Positions 28,402-36,368 of a stretch of DNA of 64,000 bases are shown in pieces. The position numbers and the translations under genes were made by a program. Each line of letters starts with the position of its first letter. Position 1 is the stretch's first letter. The stretch comes from Collimonas sp. OK607 (GTDB lineage Bacteria > Pseudomonadota > Gammaproteobacteria > Burkholderiales > Burkholderiaceae_D), in the NCBI RefSeq assembly GCF_900111995.1, contig NZ_FOKF01000006.1, forward strand, positions 62,001 through 126,000. The letters run 5' to 3'. The notes under the pieces are model-generated. The model was not told the origin of the DNA, made no database searches, and saw nothing but the letters and a program-made list of their open reading frames with translations.

Positions 28402-28423
28402 AAAGGCCGCATCTGCGGCCTTT
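28402..28423. terminator. Bidirectional terminator between lysR-type gene and phasin gene
   Basis: A perfect 9-bp stem (aaaggccgc / gcggccttt) with an atct loop between two convergent genes. T runs are present, longest on the minus strand, so it mainly serves the phasin transcript. Confidence 0.82.
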
Positions 28424-28476
28424 AGCTTGGATCAAGAATCGGCGTTTGCCTTGCTTCTCTGCCTTGTTTCTTTATC

Positions 28477-29031
28477 CTACTTCTTACTCTTGGGCGCGGT
28501 AGCCTTGGCCACTTGCTCACTGGCGTTGTTCAGGTTGGCTTCCAAAGTCGCAACAGCCTGCTTGGCATTCTTGGTCAGCTGCTCATAACCTGCGTTGGCG
28601 TTGCTGATCACCGATTTCAAGATCGAGATCGCATTTTCCGAACCGGCTGGCGCGGTCTTGCTGACCTCATCTATCAAGGCATTGATCCGGCGGCTGGTTT
28701 CTGCAACTTGCGCTTCTGCCGCACGGGTGTATTCAGCCTGGGTGCCGGAGGCGATACCGGCCAGGTGACGGCCGTAGGTAGCTGCCTTTTCGGCCTGTGG
28801 CTTGGCTTGCGCGGCCGAGATGTTAAGGAATTCCTGTGGATCTTTGGCGCTCAGCAATTGCTTGGTCGCCTCACCGGATTCTCCCATTGAAGCCTTCGCT
28901 GCATTGAGATTGAGTTCGATGACTTTTTCAACGCCCTCGAAGGTTTTTGCGGTCAGGGTATTGAGCAATGCCAGCTGGGCTTCAAAATGTGCTTTGGTTG
29001 CTTCGGCAAACTTTTCATGAAACGAAAACAT
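28477..29031 (-). CDS. phaP: Phasin (polyhydroxyalkanoate granule-associated protein)
   Basis: A 184-residue phasin. It begins FSFHEKFAEATKAHFEAQLALLNTLTAKTFEGVEK, typical of betaproteobacterial PhaP, is almost entirely helical and ends in an Ala/Lys-rich tail (KATAPKSKK). Phasins coat PHA storage granules and control their size. GGAG lies upstream of the ATG at 29031; a longer frame to 29088 is less likely. A single-gene unit with a terminator downstream. Confidence 0.92.
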   Translation of the reverse strand: MFSFHEKFAEATKAHFEAQLALLNTLTAKTFEGVEKVIELNLNAAKASMGESGEATKQLLSAKDPQEFLNISAAQAKPQAEKAATYGRHLAGIASGTQAEYTRAAEAQVAETSRRINALIDEVSKTAPAGSENAISILKSVISNANAGYEQLTKNAKQAVATLEANLNNASEQVAKATAPKSKK

Positions 29032-29133
29032 GGCCTTCTCCTGTGTGAACAAATCATCTGTTGCTATTAATATGGCAATATTGCACATTCACAAACAAAA
29101 TGTACATCTGCCTCCGCTAAATCTGACAATGCC

Positions 29134-29940
29134 CTAACTATCTGCTGCGGCGCAAACCTTCCGGTCTTTCGGCTGGTTGCCATGACCGCTACGACATGCG
29201 CGGTAGGCGACAATCGCACTTTCAAACAACTGGCGCGCCTGCGGCACCGGCATTTTCGCCATCCGCTCCGCCAGTTTGCGGCTGACCTGGAAATGCTGGT
29301 AATCGACAGGCTTTTTCCAGTCGCCTCCCCAAATCAGAAAGCCATGTTGCGCAATTAGTTCCACAATTTGTTCACTACTTCCAGGCCGGCCAGCAACCCG
29401 CTTGCCGTATGCCTGGCCCGCCGGCGGACTGTAAGCCAGCCGACCTTGTGCATCGCGCAGCACAAACGGATTTTGCAAGGGATTAATATCGATCGCTAAA
29501 CCGTAGGCATGCAGGGACACTGCGCCACCGCCGGTAATCGGCCGGTCGTTAAAGGCCGAGGTATTATTTTCCGCCATCGATGCGTCGTCGTTGCCTTGAT
29601 AATGCTCCATCAAGCGGGCCTGCGCAAGCGGGAAACGGCGCTTGAGAAGTTCGTCGAACAACGCCTTCACCTGTGGAGCAACCGCGGCCATGACCATGAT
29701 CTCGCCGTTATCGTGCCGTACCTGGTCAAAGTCGACATACGAGAAACGCACTATTTGCAGTTGCGGGCAATCGACCGGCGCCCCAGGCTGCAGCACGCGC
29801 TGCTTCAGGAGCGCGCACTGTTCGACATCAAGCCCGGAAGCGCCGGATTGTGCATGCGCCTGCTGCAGGCCGGCCAGCAAGGGCAACACCACGAGTAGAC
29901 GCAGCACAGAGGCCGGTATGGAGAAAAGCGCCATCGGCAT
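29134..29940 (-). CDS. Exported M15-family peptidase (VanY-like D-Ala-D-Ala carboxypeptidase fold)
   Basis: A 268-residue protein with a signal peptide (cut near QQAHA). The M15/VanY zinc site is visible: SLHAYGLAIDINPLQNPF (His and Asp ligands, about 143-160), and a third ligand in WGGDWKKPVDYQHFQ. The family cuts D-Ala-containing peptides in peptidoglycan. Two cysteines near 42 and 58 and two near the C-terminus may form disulfides. Its ATG overlaps the patatin gene's stop by one base, so the two genes are coupled. Confidence 0.86.
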   Translation of the reverse strand: MPMALFSIPASVLRLLVVLPLLAGLQQAHAQSGASGLDVEQCALLKQRVLQPGAPVDCPQLQIVRFSYVDFDQVRHDNGEIMVMAAVAPQVKALFDELLKRRFPLAQARLMEHYQGNDDASMAENNTSAFNDRPITGGGAVSLHAYGLAIDINPLQNPFVLRDAQGRLAYSPPAGQAYGKRVAGRPGSSEQIVELIAQHGFLIWGGDWKKPVDYQHFQVSRKLAERMAKMPVPQARQLFESAIVAYRACRSGHGNQPKDRKVCAAADS

Positions 29941-31124
29941 CAGCTCACCGGCGGCATGACCAGTTCATGCACCACGAGGCCGGCATCGGAATTGCCAAAG
30001 GTCTCGCCGTTGGCCCGGATCCGCTCGCGAGCCTGCATGGCATCTTCGTAGCCTTGTTCCCAACGCCATTCGATCGAGCCGCGCGAAAAATTGATGTCCT
30101 TGGATGGCATGTTCCAGTCGTGGCCGCCGTACCGCAGGCGCACAATGTGAATCGTGCTGTTGTCGTTCAAGCCCGCGAACTCCTTGAGGTCGGACTTGCT
30201 GCGCAACGCCGGCGGCAGTTTGTCATACAACGCTTTCGCGGCGCGCCGCAGTTGATACATGCGCAAATAATTTTCGATGTGGCGCTCTGAACGTGAAGCA
30301 AAGGTCACGTCTTTTTGACGATTGGTGATCTGGTCCAGCGTCGCCGGTTCGGGGCCGCTGGCACTCCACAAATCCACCATGACACATAGCGTATTACCGT
30401 CGACGTCGGTCTTGGATTCATCGTCCAGCACCACCTCCAGCGGCGTATTCGAATACAAGCCGCCATCCCAGTACAGTTCGCCGTCTACCCGTACCGGAGC
30501 AAAACCGGGCGGTAAGGCGCCGCTGGCCATGATGTGCTCAACCCCGATCGGCTGATCCCGGGAATCGAAATTGACCAGGCTGCCGCACGCCACTTTCATC
30601 GCACTCACTGTCAGCCGCATGGCCTCGGGAGAGTTCAGATGCTTGAAGTCGACCAGGCGAGCCAGCGTTTCAGCCAGCGGGGTAGTGTCGTAAAAACTGG
30701 CTTGCTCGGGCGCGACCGGCAAACCCAGTACGAAAGGGTTCGGCGAACGAGGCGAGAAAAATCCCGGCACTCCTCGGGCGGTGACGTCATTCGTGGTCCA
30801 CCAGGTATTGAAATGACGCACGCTGTCGCTGACTTTACTCATATCCATCAGGTCGCCATGACCGACCAGCTCCCAGAACTCCTTGAGCCGCGATAAGCGC
30901 AGATCGCGTTCGTTGCCGGCAATGATGGCGGCGTTGATGGCGCCGATCGAGGTTCCCACCACCCAGTCCGGGGTCAAGCCGTTTTCGTGCATCGCATGAT
31001 AAACCCCCGCTTGATACGCCCCCAGAGCGCCACCGCCCTGCAGCACCAGCGCCACTCGCGGAGTGACGGATTCGGCTTTGGTTTTAGTGCGGATGTTTGC
31101 TTTGGAAGTGGTTTTATTGCTCAT
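29940..31124 (-). CDS. Patatin-like phospholipase
   Basis: About 394 residues. The patatin fold is clear: glycine-rich oxyanion loop ALVLQGGGALGAYQAG, nucleophile serine in GTSIG (about residue 60), catalytic aspartate in DGGLYSNTP (about 205). The C-terminal part (KDVTFASRSERHIENYLRM and after) matches the DUF3734-type extension of a patatin subgroup common in PHA producers. No signal peptide is seen; the N-terminus is a short Lys/Thr-rich leader. Substrate is probably a phospholipid or acyl ester. ATG 31124 or an upstream start at 31154; neither has a strong ribosome-binding site. Confidence 0.88.
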   Translation of the reverse strand: MSNKTTSKANIRTKTKAESVTPRVALVLQGGGALGAYQAGVYHAMHENGLTPDWVVGTSIGAINAAIIAGNERDLRLSRLKEFWELVGHGDLMDMSKVSDSVRHFNTWWTTNDVTARGVPGFFSPRSPNPFVLGLPVAPEQASFYDTTPLAETLARLVDFKHLNSPEAMRLTVSAMKVACGSLVNFDSRDQPIGVEHIMASGALPPGFAPVRVDGELYWDGGLYSNTPLEVVLDDESKTDVDGNTLCVMVDLWSASGPEPATLDQITNRQKDVTFASRSERHIENYLRMYQLRRAAKALYDKLPPALRSKSDLKEFAGLNDNSTIHIVRLRYGGHDWNMPSKDINFSRGSIEWRWEQGYEDAMQARERIRANGETFGNSDAGLVVHELVMPPVS

Positions 31125-31243
31125 TTGATACCCATCTTGTGTTGGGAGGAACAATCATATTAACCGATCGCGCCGAGAGACAACTACGGCTGCGCATATG
31201 TCATCGAGCTGTCATCAAACCATCATCAAATCACCACAAACAG

Positions 31244-31258
31244 TAACGATTCTCATTT
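31244..31258 (+). promoter_or_regulatory. Fur-box-like site upstream of the iron-binding protein gene
   Basis: Reads taacgattctcattt; the reverse strand gives aaatgagaatcgtta, close to the AATGAGAAT half of known betaproteobacterial Fur boxes. A TATAGT candidate -10 follows at 31263-31268, so Fur binding would overlap the promoter. Judged by eye only. Confidence 0.5.
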
Positions 31259-31340
31259 GTGTTATAGTAAGCCAGCTTTAAATGTAACAATTTGTTACCA
31301 GCAACAAACCACCATTTCCATCATCAAAAGAGGAGTTTCC

Positions 31341-32375
31341 ATGCTTTTGCGCTCTATCATCGCCAGCACCATTCTGGTCGCCAGTTCAGCCACTGCCATC
31401 GCGCAGGATCAAGTGCTGAACCTGTATTCCGCACGCCACTATCAAACCGACGAAGCGCTGTATGGCAACTTCACCAAAACCACTCGCATCAAGATCAATC
31501 GCGTCGACGGTGACGACGCCGGCACCATCGCTCGCCTGAAAAGCGAAGGCGCGGCCAGCCCGGCGGATGTGATTTTGCTGGTGGATGCGGCGCGTCTGTG
31601 GCGGGCAGAAAACGACGGCCTGTTCCAGCCGGTGAAATCGGCCATCCTTGATGAACGTATCCCGGTCAACCTGCGCGGCAAGGATGACGGCAAGGGCTCG
31701 CAATGGTTTGGCTTTTCGACCCGCGCCCGCGTGATCGTCTACAACAAGCAAAACATCAAGCCGCAAGACGTTGAAACCTACGAAGCGCTGGCCGATCCGA
31801 AGAACAAGGGCAAGTTGTGCACCCGTTCCGGTTCGCATCCTTACAATGTGTCGCTGTTCGGTTCCTTGCTGGAGCATCACGGCGAAGCCAAGACCGAAGC
31901 GCTGCTGAAAGGCTATGTCGCCAACCAGGCGCGCTCGCCGGTCGGTGGCGATACCGATCAGATCAAGGCAGTCGCTTCAGGCGAATGCGGCGTGGCGATT
32001 TCGAACTCCTACTACGTTGCACGGCTGATGAAATCGAGCAAGCCCGAAGATATCGAAGTAATGAAGAAAGTCAGCGTGATCTGGCCTAACCAGAAAACCA
32101 CCGGCACCCACGTCAATATCGCCGGCGCCGGCGTCGCCAAGCATGCACCGCATCGTGAAGCGGCAGTCAAGTTCCTGGAGTACCTGTCCAGCGACGATGC
32201 CCAGCGCTATTTTGCCGAAGGCAATAATGAATCGCCGGCAGTCAAAAGTGTCAAGAGCGGCAACCCGGCACTGGACGCGCTCGGCCCTTATAAAGCCGAG
32301 GTGATCGATGTTTCTGCGGTTGGCCGCAACCAGCAGAAAGTGCAGCAATTGCTGGATCGCGCCGGTTACAAATAA
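31341..32375 (+). CDS. fbpA: Ferric iron ABC transporter substrate-binding protein (FbpA/FutA-like)
   Basis: A 344-residue periplasmic iron-binding protein. The signal peptide (LLRSIIASTILVASSATAIA) is followed by QVLNLYSARHYQTDEALYGNF, the usual FbpA/FutA start. The tyrosine-rich iron site includes the SNSYYVARL pair near residue 230. AGAGGAG lies before the ATG at 31341; the longer frame starts 28 codons upstream. It is monocistronic, with its own terminator. The ATPase is encoded on the opposite strand and the permease further on, so the transporter genes are split over three transcripts. Confidence 0.92.
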   Translation: MLLRSIIASTILVASSATAIAQDQVLNLYSARHYQTDEALYGNFTKTTRIKINRVDGDDAGTIARLKSEGAASPADVILLVDAARLWRAENDGLFQPVKSAILDERIPVNLRGKDDGKGSQWFGFSTRARVIVYNKQNIKPQDVETYEALADPKNKGKLCTRSGSHPYNVSLFGSLLEHHGEAKTEALLKGYVANQARSPVGGDTDQIKAVASGECGVAISNSYYVARLMKSSKPEDIEVMKKVSVIWPNQKTTGTHVNIAGAGVAKHAPHREAAVKFLEYLSSDDAQRYFAEGNNESPAVKSVKSGNPALDALGPYKAEVIDVSAVGRNQQKVQQLLDRAGYK

Positions 32376-32406
32376 TGGATCTCGGCTGACAGAAATTCGA
32401 TGTGGT

Positions 32407-32440
32407 AAAAAAGGCTGGAGCACGATGCGCCAGCCTTTTT
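32407..32440 (+). terminator. Terminator after fbpA
   Basis: An 11-bp stem (aaaaaggctgg / ccagccttttt) with an 11-12-base loop, ending in a T run, about 32 bases after the fbpA stop. Confidence 0.85.
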
Positions 32441-32456
32441 AACATCTGCGAATAGT

Positions 32457-32540
32457 CTATTTTTTCTTGATCATATAGATGACGAGCGCCACCATCAGTA
32501 CCACGCAAAATTCCAGGCCGACCACAATATATTGCGTCAT
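32457..32540 (-). CDS. Possible 27-residue single-span membrane protein
   Basis: An ATG-to-TAG frame of 27 codons, 22 bases downstream of fbpC and on the same strand. It encodes a short polar start (MTQYIV), a hydrophobic run (VGLEFCVVLMVALVIYMI) and a basic end (KKK), the usual pattern of a one-helix inner-membrane protein. No clear ribosome-binding site is seen. It lies in the gap between the fbpA terminator and fbpC. It may be an accessory subunit of the iron transporter or a chance ORF; I do not recognise a family. Confidence 0.4.
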   Translation of the reverse strand: MTQYIVVGLEFCVVLMVALVIYMIKKK

Positions 32541-32562
32541 GATGATTATTTATTCAAAAAAG

Positions 32563-33654
32563 TCATGCAATTGATAAAGGAAAGGTCACCACGTGACTCA
32601 CATCCAGTTTGATGCCGATCCACTCGTCGATCGCATGATCGTGATGGGATGGCACCAATGCCAGCAACTCCTGGCCGCTCGCCAGTTGCAGCGTGTATAA
32701 AAATTCAGAACCGCGGAAAGACTTGCGCCTGATCCGCGCCTTGAACGGAGAAGCATCGTCATGCACGATATCATCCGCGCGCAGCAATACGTCAAACGGA
32801 TCGCGCCCGTGAACCTGGAGCGCTTGCAGCACCGTCGCGCTGATATCCTGCAGATCGCCCAATACCGTCGATACCGCCAGCCCGCCGCCGCTGTCGATCA
32901 GACGGCCCGGCAGCAACACTCCGTGGCCGATGAAATCGGCAACAAAGCGTGTCGCCGGACGGTGATACAAATCGTAAGGCGTCGCCCATTGCTGCAGATG
33001 GCCGTGCTGCATCACGCCAACCACATCACCGATGGCGAAGGCTTCCAGTTGATCGTGAGTCACCATCAGTGCCGTAATGCCGGCTTGCTTCAGAATCTGC
33101 CGCACGTCTTGCGCCAGACGCTCGCGCAACTCGATGTCCAGGCTGGAAAAAGGCTCGTCCAGCAGCAGCAAACGCGGCTCGGGCGCCAAGGCGCGCGCCA
33201 ACGCTACCCGTTGTTGCTGGCCGCCCGACAATTGATGCGGATATTTTTCGTGCGCACCTTCCAGCCCGACCAGGGCCAGCATTTCTTCGACCCGCCGCAC
33301 GCGTTGCGAGCGCGGCAGGTTATGCAAACCGAAGCCAACGTTGGCCGCAATACTCAGATGTGGGAACAAGGCAAAATCCTGGAACACCATGCCGATGCGG
33401 CGCTGTTCGGCATCGACCCTGGTTTGCGGCCCGTCCAGCACGACCTGATCCAGAGCGATCTCGCCGCTCTGCGGCTGCTCCAGGCCCGCAATCGAACGCA
33501 GCAAGGTGGTCTTGCCGCTGCCAGAGGGGCCGATCAGCACCCCGAGCTGGCCCGCCGCAAGCTGCAGCGACACGGCCTCCACCGCCGGCGCCGGTGCGCC
33601 TGGATAACTGACACTAATTTGATCGAGAGTGAGGAACATGGGGAAAGAGTGCAT
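32563..33654 (-). CDS. fbpC: Iron(III) ABC transporter ATP-binding protein (FbpC-like)
   Basis: A 363-residue ATPase. Walker A GPSGSGKTTLLRSIAG, Q-loop VFQDFALFPHLS, signature [17 protein letters not shown] and Walker B LLLLDEPFSSLD are all intact. A C-terminal TOBE-like regulatory domain (about 250-363) is as in FbpC. It is encoded divergently from the permease gene fbpB with 126 bases between. ATG at 33654 or at 33639 (MFLTLDQIS); neither has a good ribosome-binding site. Iron is the likely substrate from the neighbours. Confidence 0.9.
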   Translation of the reverse strand: MHSFPMFLTLDQISVSYPGAPAPAVEAVSLQLAAGQLGVLIGPSGSGKTTLLRSIAGLEQPQSGEIALDQVVLDGPQTRVDAEQRRIGMVFQDFALFPHLSIAANVGFGLHNLPRSQRVRRVEEMLALVGLEGAHEKYPHQLSGGQQQRVALARALAPEPRLLLLDEPFSSLDIELRERLAQDVRQILKQAGITALMVTHDQLEAFAIGDVVGVMQHGHLQQWATPYDLYHRPATRFVADFIGHGVLLPGRLIDSGGGLAVSTVLGDLQDISATVLQALQVHGRDPFDVLLRADDIVHDDASPFKARIRRKSFRGSEFLYTLQLASGQELLALVPSHHDHAIDEWIGIKLDVSHVVTFPLSIA

Positions 33655-33780
33655 GAAGCTGGTTACAATTCGGCTGGTTCGGGATGAACGCTTGCCTGCC
33701 GTTCAAGTCGAAATTCTCTACGCATTGTCGTAGTTTACAGCACTCTCATTTAAATCCAGCATTTCCCTTCTTTCGTACAC

Positions 33781-35412
33781 ATGCCACTGATCGCCATAAT
33801 CGCACTGTTGATCGCTCTCCCCATACTCGGTATCGTCGCAGCCTGGCTGCAGCTGGATGCCGCGACGCTTGATCTGCTATCGCAACAGATGCAGACGGTG
33901 TTGCCGGCTTATCTGGGCACATCCGCCTGGCTGGCGCTGGCGGTAACTACCGGCGTCGTGCTTGTCGGCGCCGCTACCGCGGTCACGGTCAGCCTGTTCG
34001 AATTCCGCGGCCGCCGCTTTTTCCAGTGGGCGCTGTTGCTGCCAATGGCGATGCCTGCCTACGTGTCGGCCTATGCCTATACCGATTTCCTGCAATACAG
34101 CGGCTTGCTGCAAAGCAGTTTGCGCGAACTCATCCCGGGTTTACGCCTGCCGGAAATACGCAGCCTGCCAGGTGCCATCTTCCTGTTCATTTTTACGCTC
34201 TATCCCTACACCTACCTGCTGGCGCGCAACGCCTTGAACGAACGCGGAGTGCATCTGATGGAAGCCGCGCGCTTGCTCGGCACGCCGCTAGCTGCGCGCA
34301 TCCGGCGCGTGGCGCTGCCGTTGGCACGACCGGCGCTGATGGCGGGCGCTGCGCTGGCGTTGATGGAAACGCTGGCCGACTATGGCGTTGGCGCTTACTT
34401 CGGCCTGAGTACATTCACCACCGGCATCTACAAGGCCTGGCTGGTCATGGACAGCCACATGGCGGCCGCACAACTGGCATCGGTATTGCTGGCTATCGTC
34501 GCACTGTTGCTGTGGGTCGAACGCAAGGGCCAGCAGCGCCTGCGCTTTTCCAGCGTACGCGGACAACGCAGCGATGCGCAGGAAACCCGGCTCACCCCCT
34601 TGCACGGCGGCCAGCGCCTGCTGGCATGGCTGATCTGCGGCTTGCCGATCATGCTCGGCTTCATCTTGCCGGTACTGATCCTGCTGCGTCTGATGTGGAA
34701 CGAATTCCTGCATCAGAGCGACGATCCTTACCTGAACCAGGGCGTCGATCTGCTGCGCTATGCAGGCTGGGCCTGGAACAGTTTCCGTTTCGGCGCCATC
34801 GCCGCAATACTGGCGGTCGCGGTGGCGCTAGCGCTCAGCTACGTGCAACGGACGCGCAATTTACCGCCGTTCAAACTTTGGCTGCTACGCCTGGTGACGC
34901 GGATGGCGGCGATGGGCTATGCCGTGCCCGGTTCCGTCATTGCGGTAGGTATCCTGCTGCCGTTGGCATGGCTGCAAGCGGTTGCGCCGCAAAACCAGGT
35001 CGGGATTCTGGTGACGGCCACCTCGCTCGGCATTTTGTACGCCTATCTGGTGCGCTTTAGTGCGGTTGCAGTGCAATCGATCGAGGCCGGCTACGCACGC
35101 ATCCCGGCTACCCTGGATGAAGCGGCGCGCACCCTCGGCAGCAGCGGCTGGCGCATCGCCCGCATCTTGCATGCACCTCTGTTGTGGCGCTCGATGGCGA
35201 CTGCGTTCCTGATGGTGTTCGTGGATGTAGTCAAAGAGTTGCCTGCCACCCTGCTGCTGCGGCCGTTCAACACCGATACCCTGGCGGTAATCGCCCACAA
35301 CCTGGCGCGCGACGAGCGGCTTGGTGAAGCGGCACTACCGGCGCTGACCATTGTTGCGGTGGGGTTGATCCCGGTGTTGTTGGTAACTAAAGCACTAACC
35401 AGGCGCGAATAG
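33781..35412 (+). CDS. fbpB: Iron(III) ABC transporter permease (FbpB-like, two fused permease domains)
   Basis: A 543-residue inner-membrane protein with about 12 helices in two homologous halves. Each half has an EAA loop: EAARLLGTPLAARIRRVALP near 160 and EAARTLGSSGWRIARILHAP near 442. This internal duplication is the FbpB/ThiP arrangement. It pairs with FbpC and FbpA nearby. A weak Fur-like stretch (cactctcatttaaat, 33741-33755) lies in the divergent fbpC/fbpB region and I do not call it. Confidence 0.92.
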   Translation: MPLIAIIALLIALPILGIVAAWLQLDAATLDLLSQQMQTVLPAYLGTSAWLALAVTTGVVLVGAATAVTVSLFEFRGRRFFQWALLLPMAMPAYVSAYAYTDFLQYSGLLQSSLRELIPGLRLPEIRSLPGAIFLFIFTLYPYTYLLARNALNERGVHLMEAARLLGTPLAARIRRVALPLARPALMAGAALALMETLADYGVGAYFGLSTFTTGIYKAWLVMDSHMAAAQLASVLLAIVALLLWVERKGQQRLRFSSVRGQRSDAQETRLTPLHGGQRLLAWLICGLPIMLGFILPVLILLRLMWNEFLHQSDDPYLNQGVDLLRYAGWAWNSFRFGAIAAILAVAVALALSYVQRTRNLPPFKLWLLRLVTRMAAMGYAVPGSVIAVGILLPLAWLQAVAPQNQVGILVTATSLGILYAYLVRFSAVAVQSIEAGYARIPATLDEAARTLGSSGWRIARILHAPLLWRSMATAFLMVFVDVVKELPATLLLRPFNTDTLAVIAHNLARDERLGEAALPALTIVAVGLIPVLLVTKALTRRE

Positions 35413-35527
35413 GAAACGTCTCAAAAAACGCCCACGAAATTCCTTGAACTTGTTAAAAAGACCACATCTGATGTATTATTTAAAACTTAATATTATCTTT
35501 TTATTAATTATATCTTTAAGGAAAATA

Positions 35528-36205
35528 ATGCATCGCCGAATTCTGCTTGCCCTGGCCGTAACAGGTCTCTTCGCCTCCACCGCACACGCGAACAATCTCG
35601 ACAACGTCTACGTATCCGTCAAGGCTCTCAGTGCGCAGCAGTCTCTTACGGACATGCAACCGTACAGCGTCCGTGCACAGCAAATGCTCTCCGGCCCTGG
35701 CACCGTTCGCAGCGGTGGCGCCTCTATCGCACTGGGCTATGCGTTGCCAGCCGAGTGGCGTGTCGAAGCGGAATATACAGCACCGCAAAAATCGCAATTC
35801 AACAGCTTCTGGTCGCCTTTCAGCGCCAACGTCCAGCACATGGAAACCAAGTCGCAACGTTTGATGGTCAACGGCTACAAGGATTTCCCATTGAATAACC
35901 AGGTGTCCTTGTACGGCACGGTTGGCGCTGGTCTGGCAATGATCAAGGCCGATGGTTTCCAAGGTAATCCGGGACGTCCGTTCGACCAGAAATCACAAAC
36001 CAACTTCGCCTACGGCCTTGGCTTCGGTGCTGATTATCATGTAAGCAAGAAGGTCACGCTCGGTATCGGTTATCGCTACACCGACATGGGTAAAATCAAG
36101 ACCGGCCTCAATGACTTCGCGAATGTTGCATCCGCCCGCGATGAACAGTTGAATGGCAAATTGAGCCAGCGCGATCTGTTCCTGGAGCTGCGCGCCCGTT
36201 TCTGA
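35528..36205 (+). CDS. Outer-membrane beta-barrel protein (OmpA-like/opacity type)
   Basis: A 225-residue protein with a signal peptide (MHRRILLALAVTGLFASTAHA) and alternating polar/hydrophobic strands, ending with Phe (ELRARF), which marks outer-membrane barrels. The strand GLGFGADYHVSKKVTLGIGYRYTDMG is typical of 8-stranded OmpW/OmpA-like or P44/Msp-type barrels. AAGGAAA lies just upstream of the ATG at 35528. The 115 bases before it are unusually AT-rich, suggesting a strong promoter. Function unknown. Confidence 0.8.
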   Translation: MHRRILLALAVTGLFASTAHANNLDNVYVSVKALSAQQSLTDMQPYSVRAQQMLSGPGTVRSGGASIALGYALPAEWRVEAEYTAPQKSQFNSFWSPFSANVQHMETKSQRLMVNGYKDFPLNNQVSLYGTVGAGLAMIKADGFQGNPGRPFDQKSQTNFAYGLGFGADYHVSKKVTLGIGYRYTDMGKIKTGLNDFANVASARDEQLNGKLSQRDLFLELRARF

Positions 36206-36264
36206 TTTCCTTATCGCTTCACTCATCGGCTAAATTATCCGCTGAACAATCCAATCAGATTTCC

Positions 36265-36286
36265 AATTTCGCTGCAAAGCGAAATT
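36265..36286 (+). terminator. Hairpin after the outer-membrane protein gene
   Basis: A perfect 9-bp stem aatttcgct / agcgaaatt with a gcaa tetraloop, 60 bases after the stop, without a long T run. Confidence 0.45.
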
Positions 36287-36368
36287 GCTGGTTGGGCGGC
36301 CTGCGTAGATTGGGGCGTAAAATGGCGCATTCTGCAGTTTCCGCCGCCAATCTTTCCGCTAGCCAATT

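Noticed and set aside
31257-31340. N-terminal extension of the fbpA frame
   Set aside because: AGAGGAG and a proper signal peptide mark the ATG at 31341; the upstream codons cover the promoter and Fur-like site.
33741-33755. Second Fur-like site between fbpC and fbpB
   Set aside because: Only one half resembles a Fur box; too weak to call.
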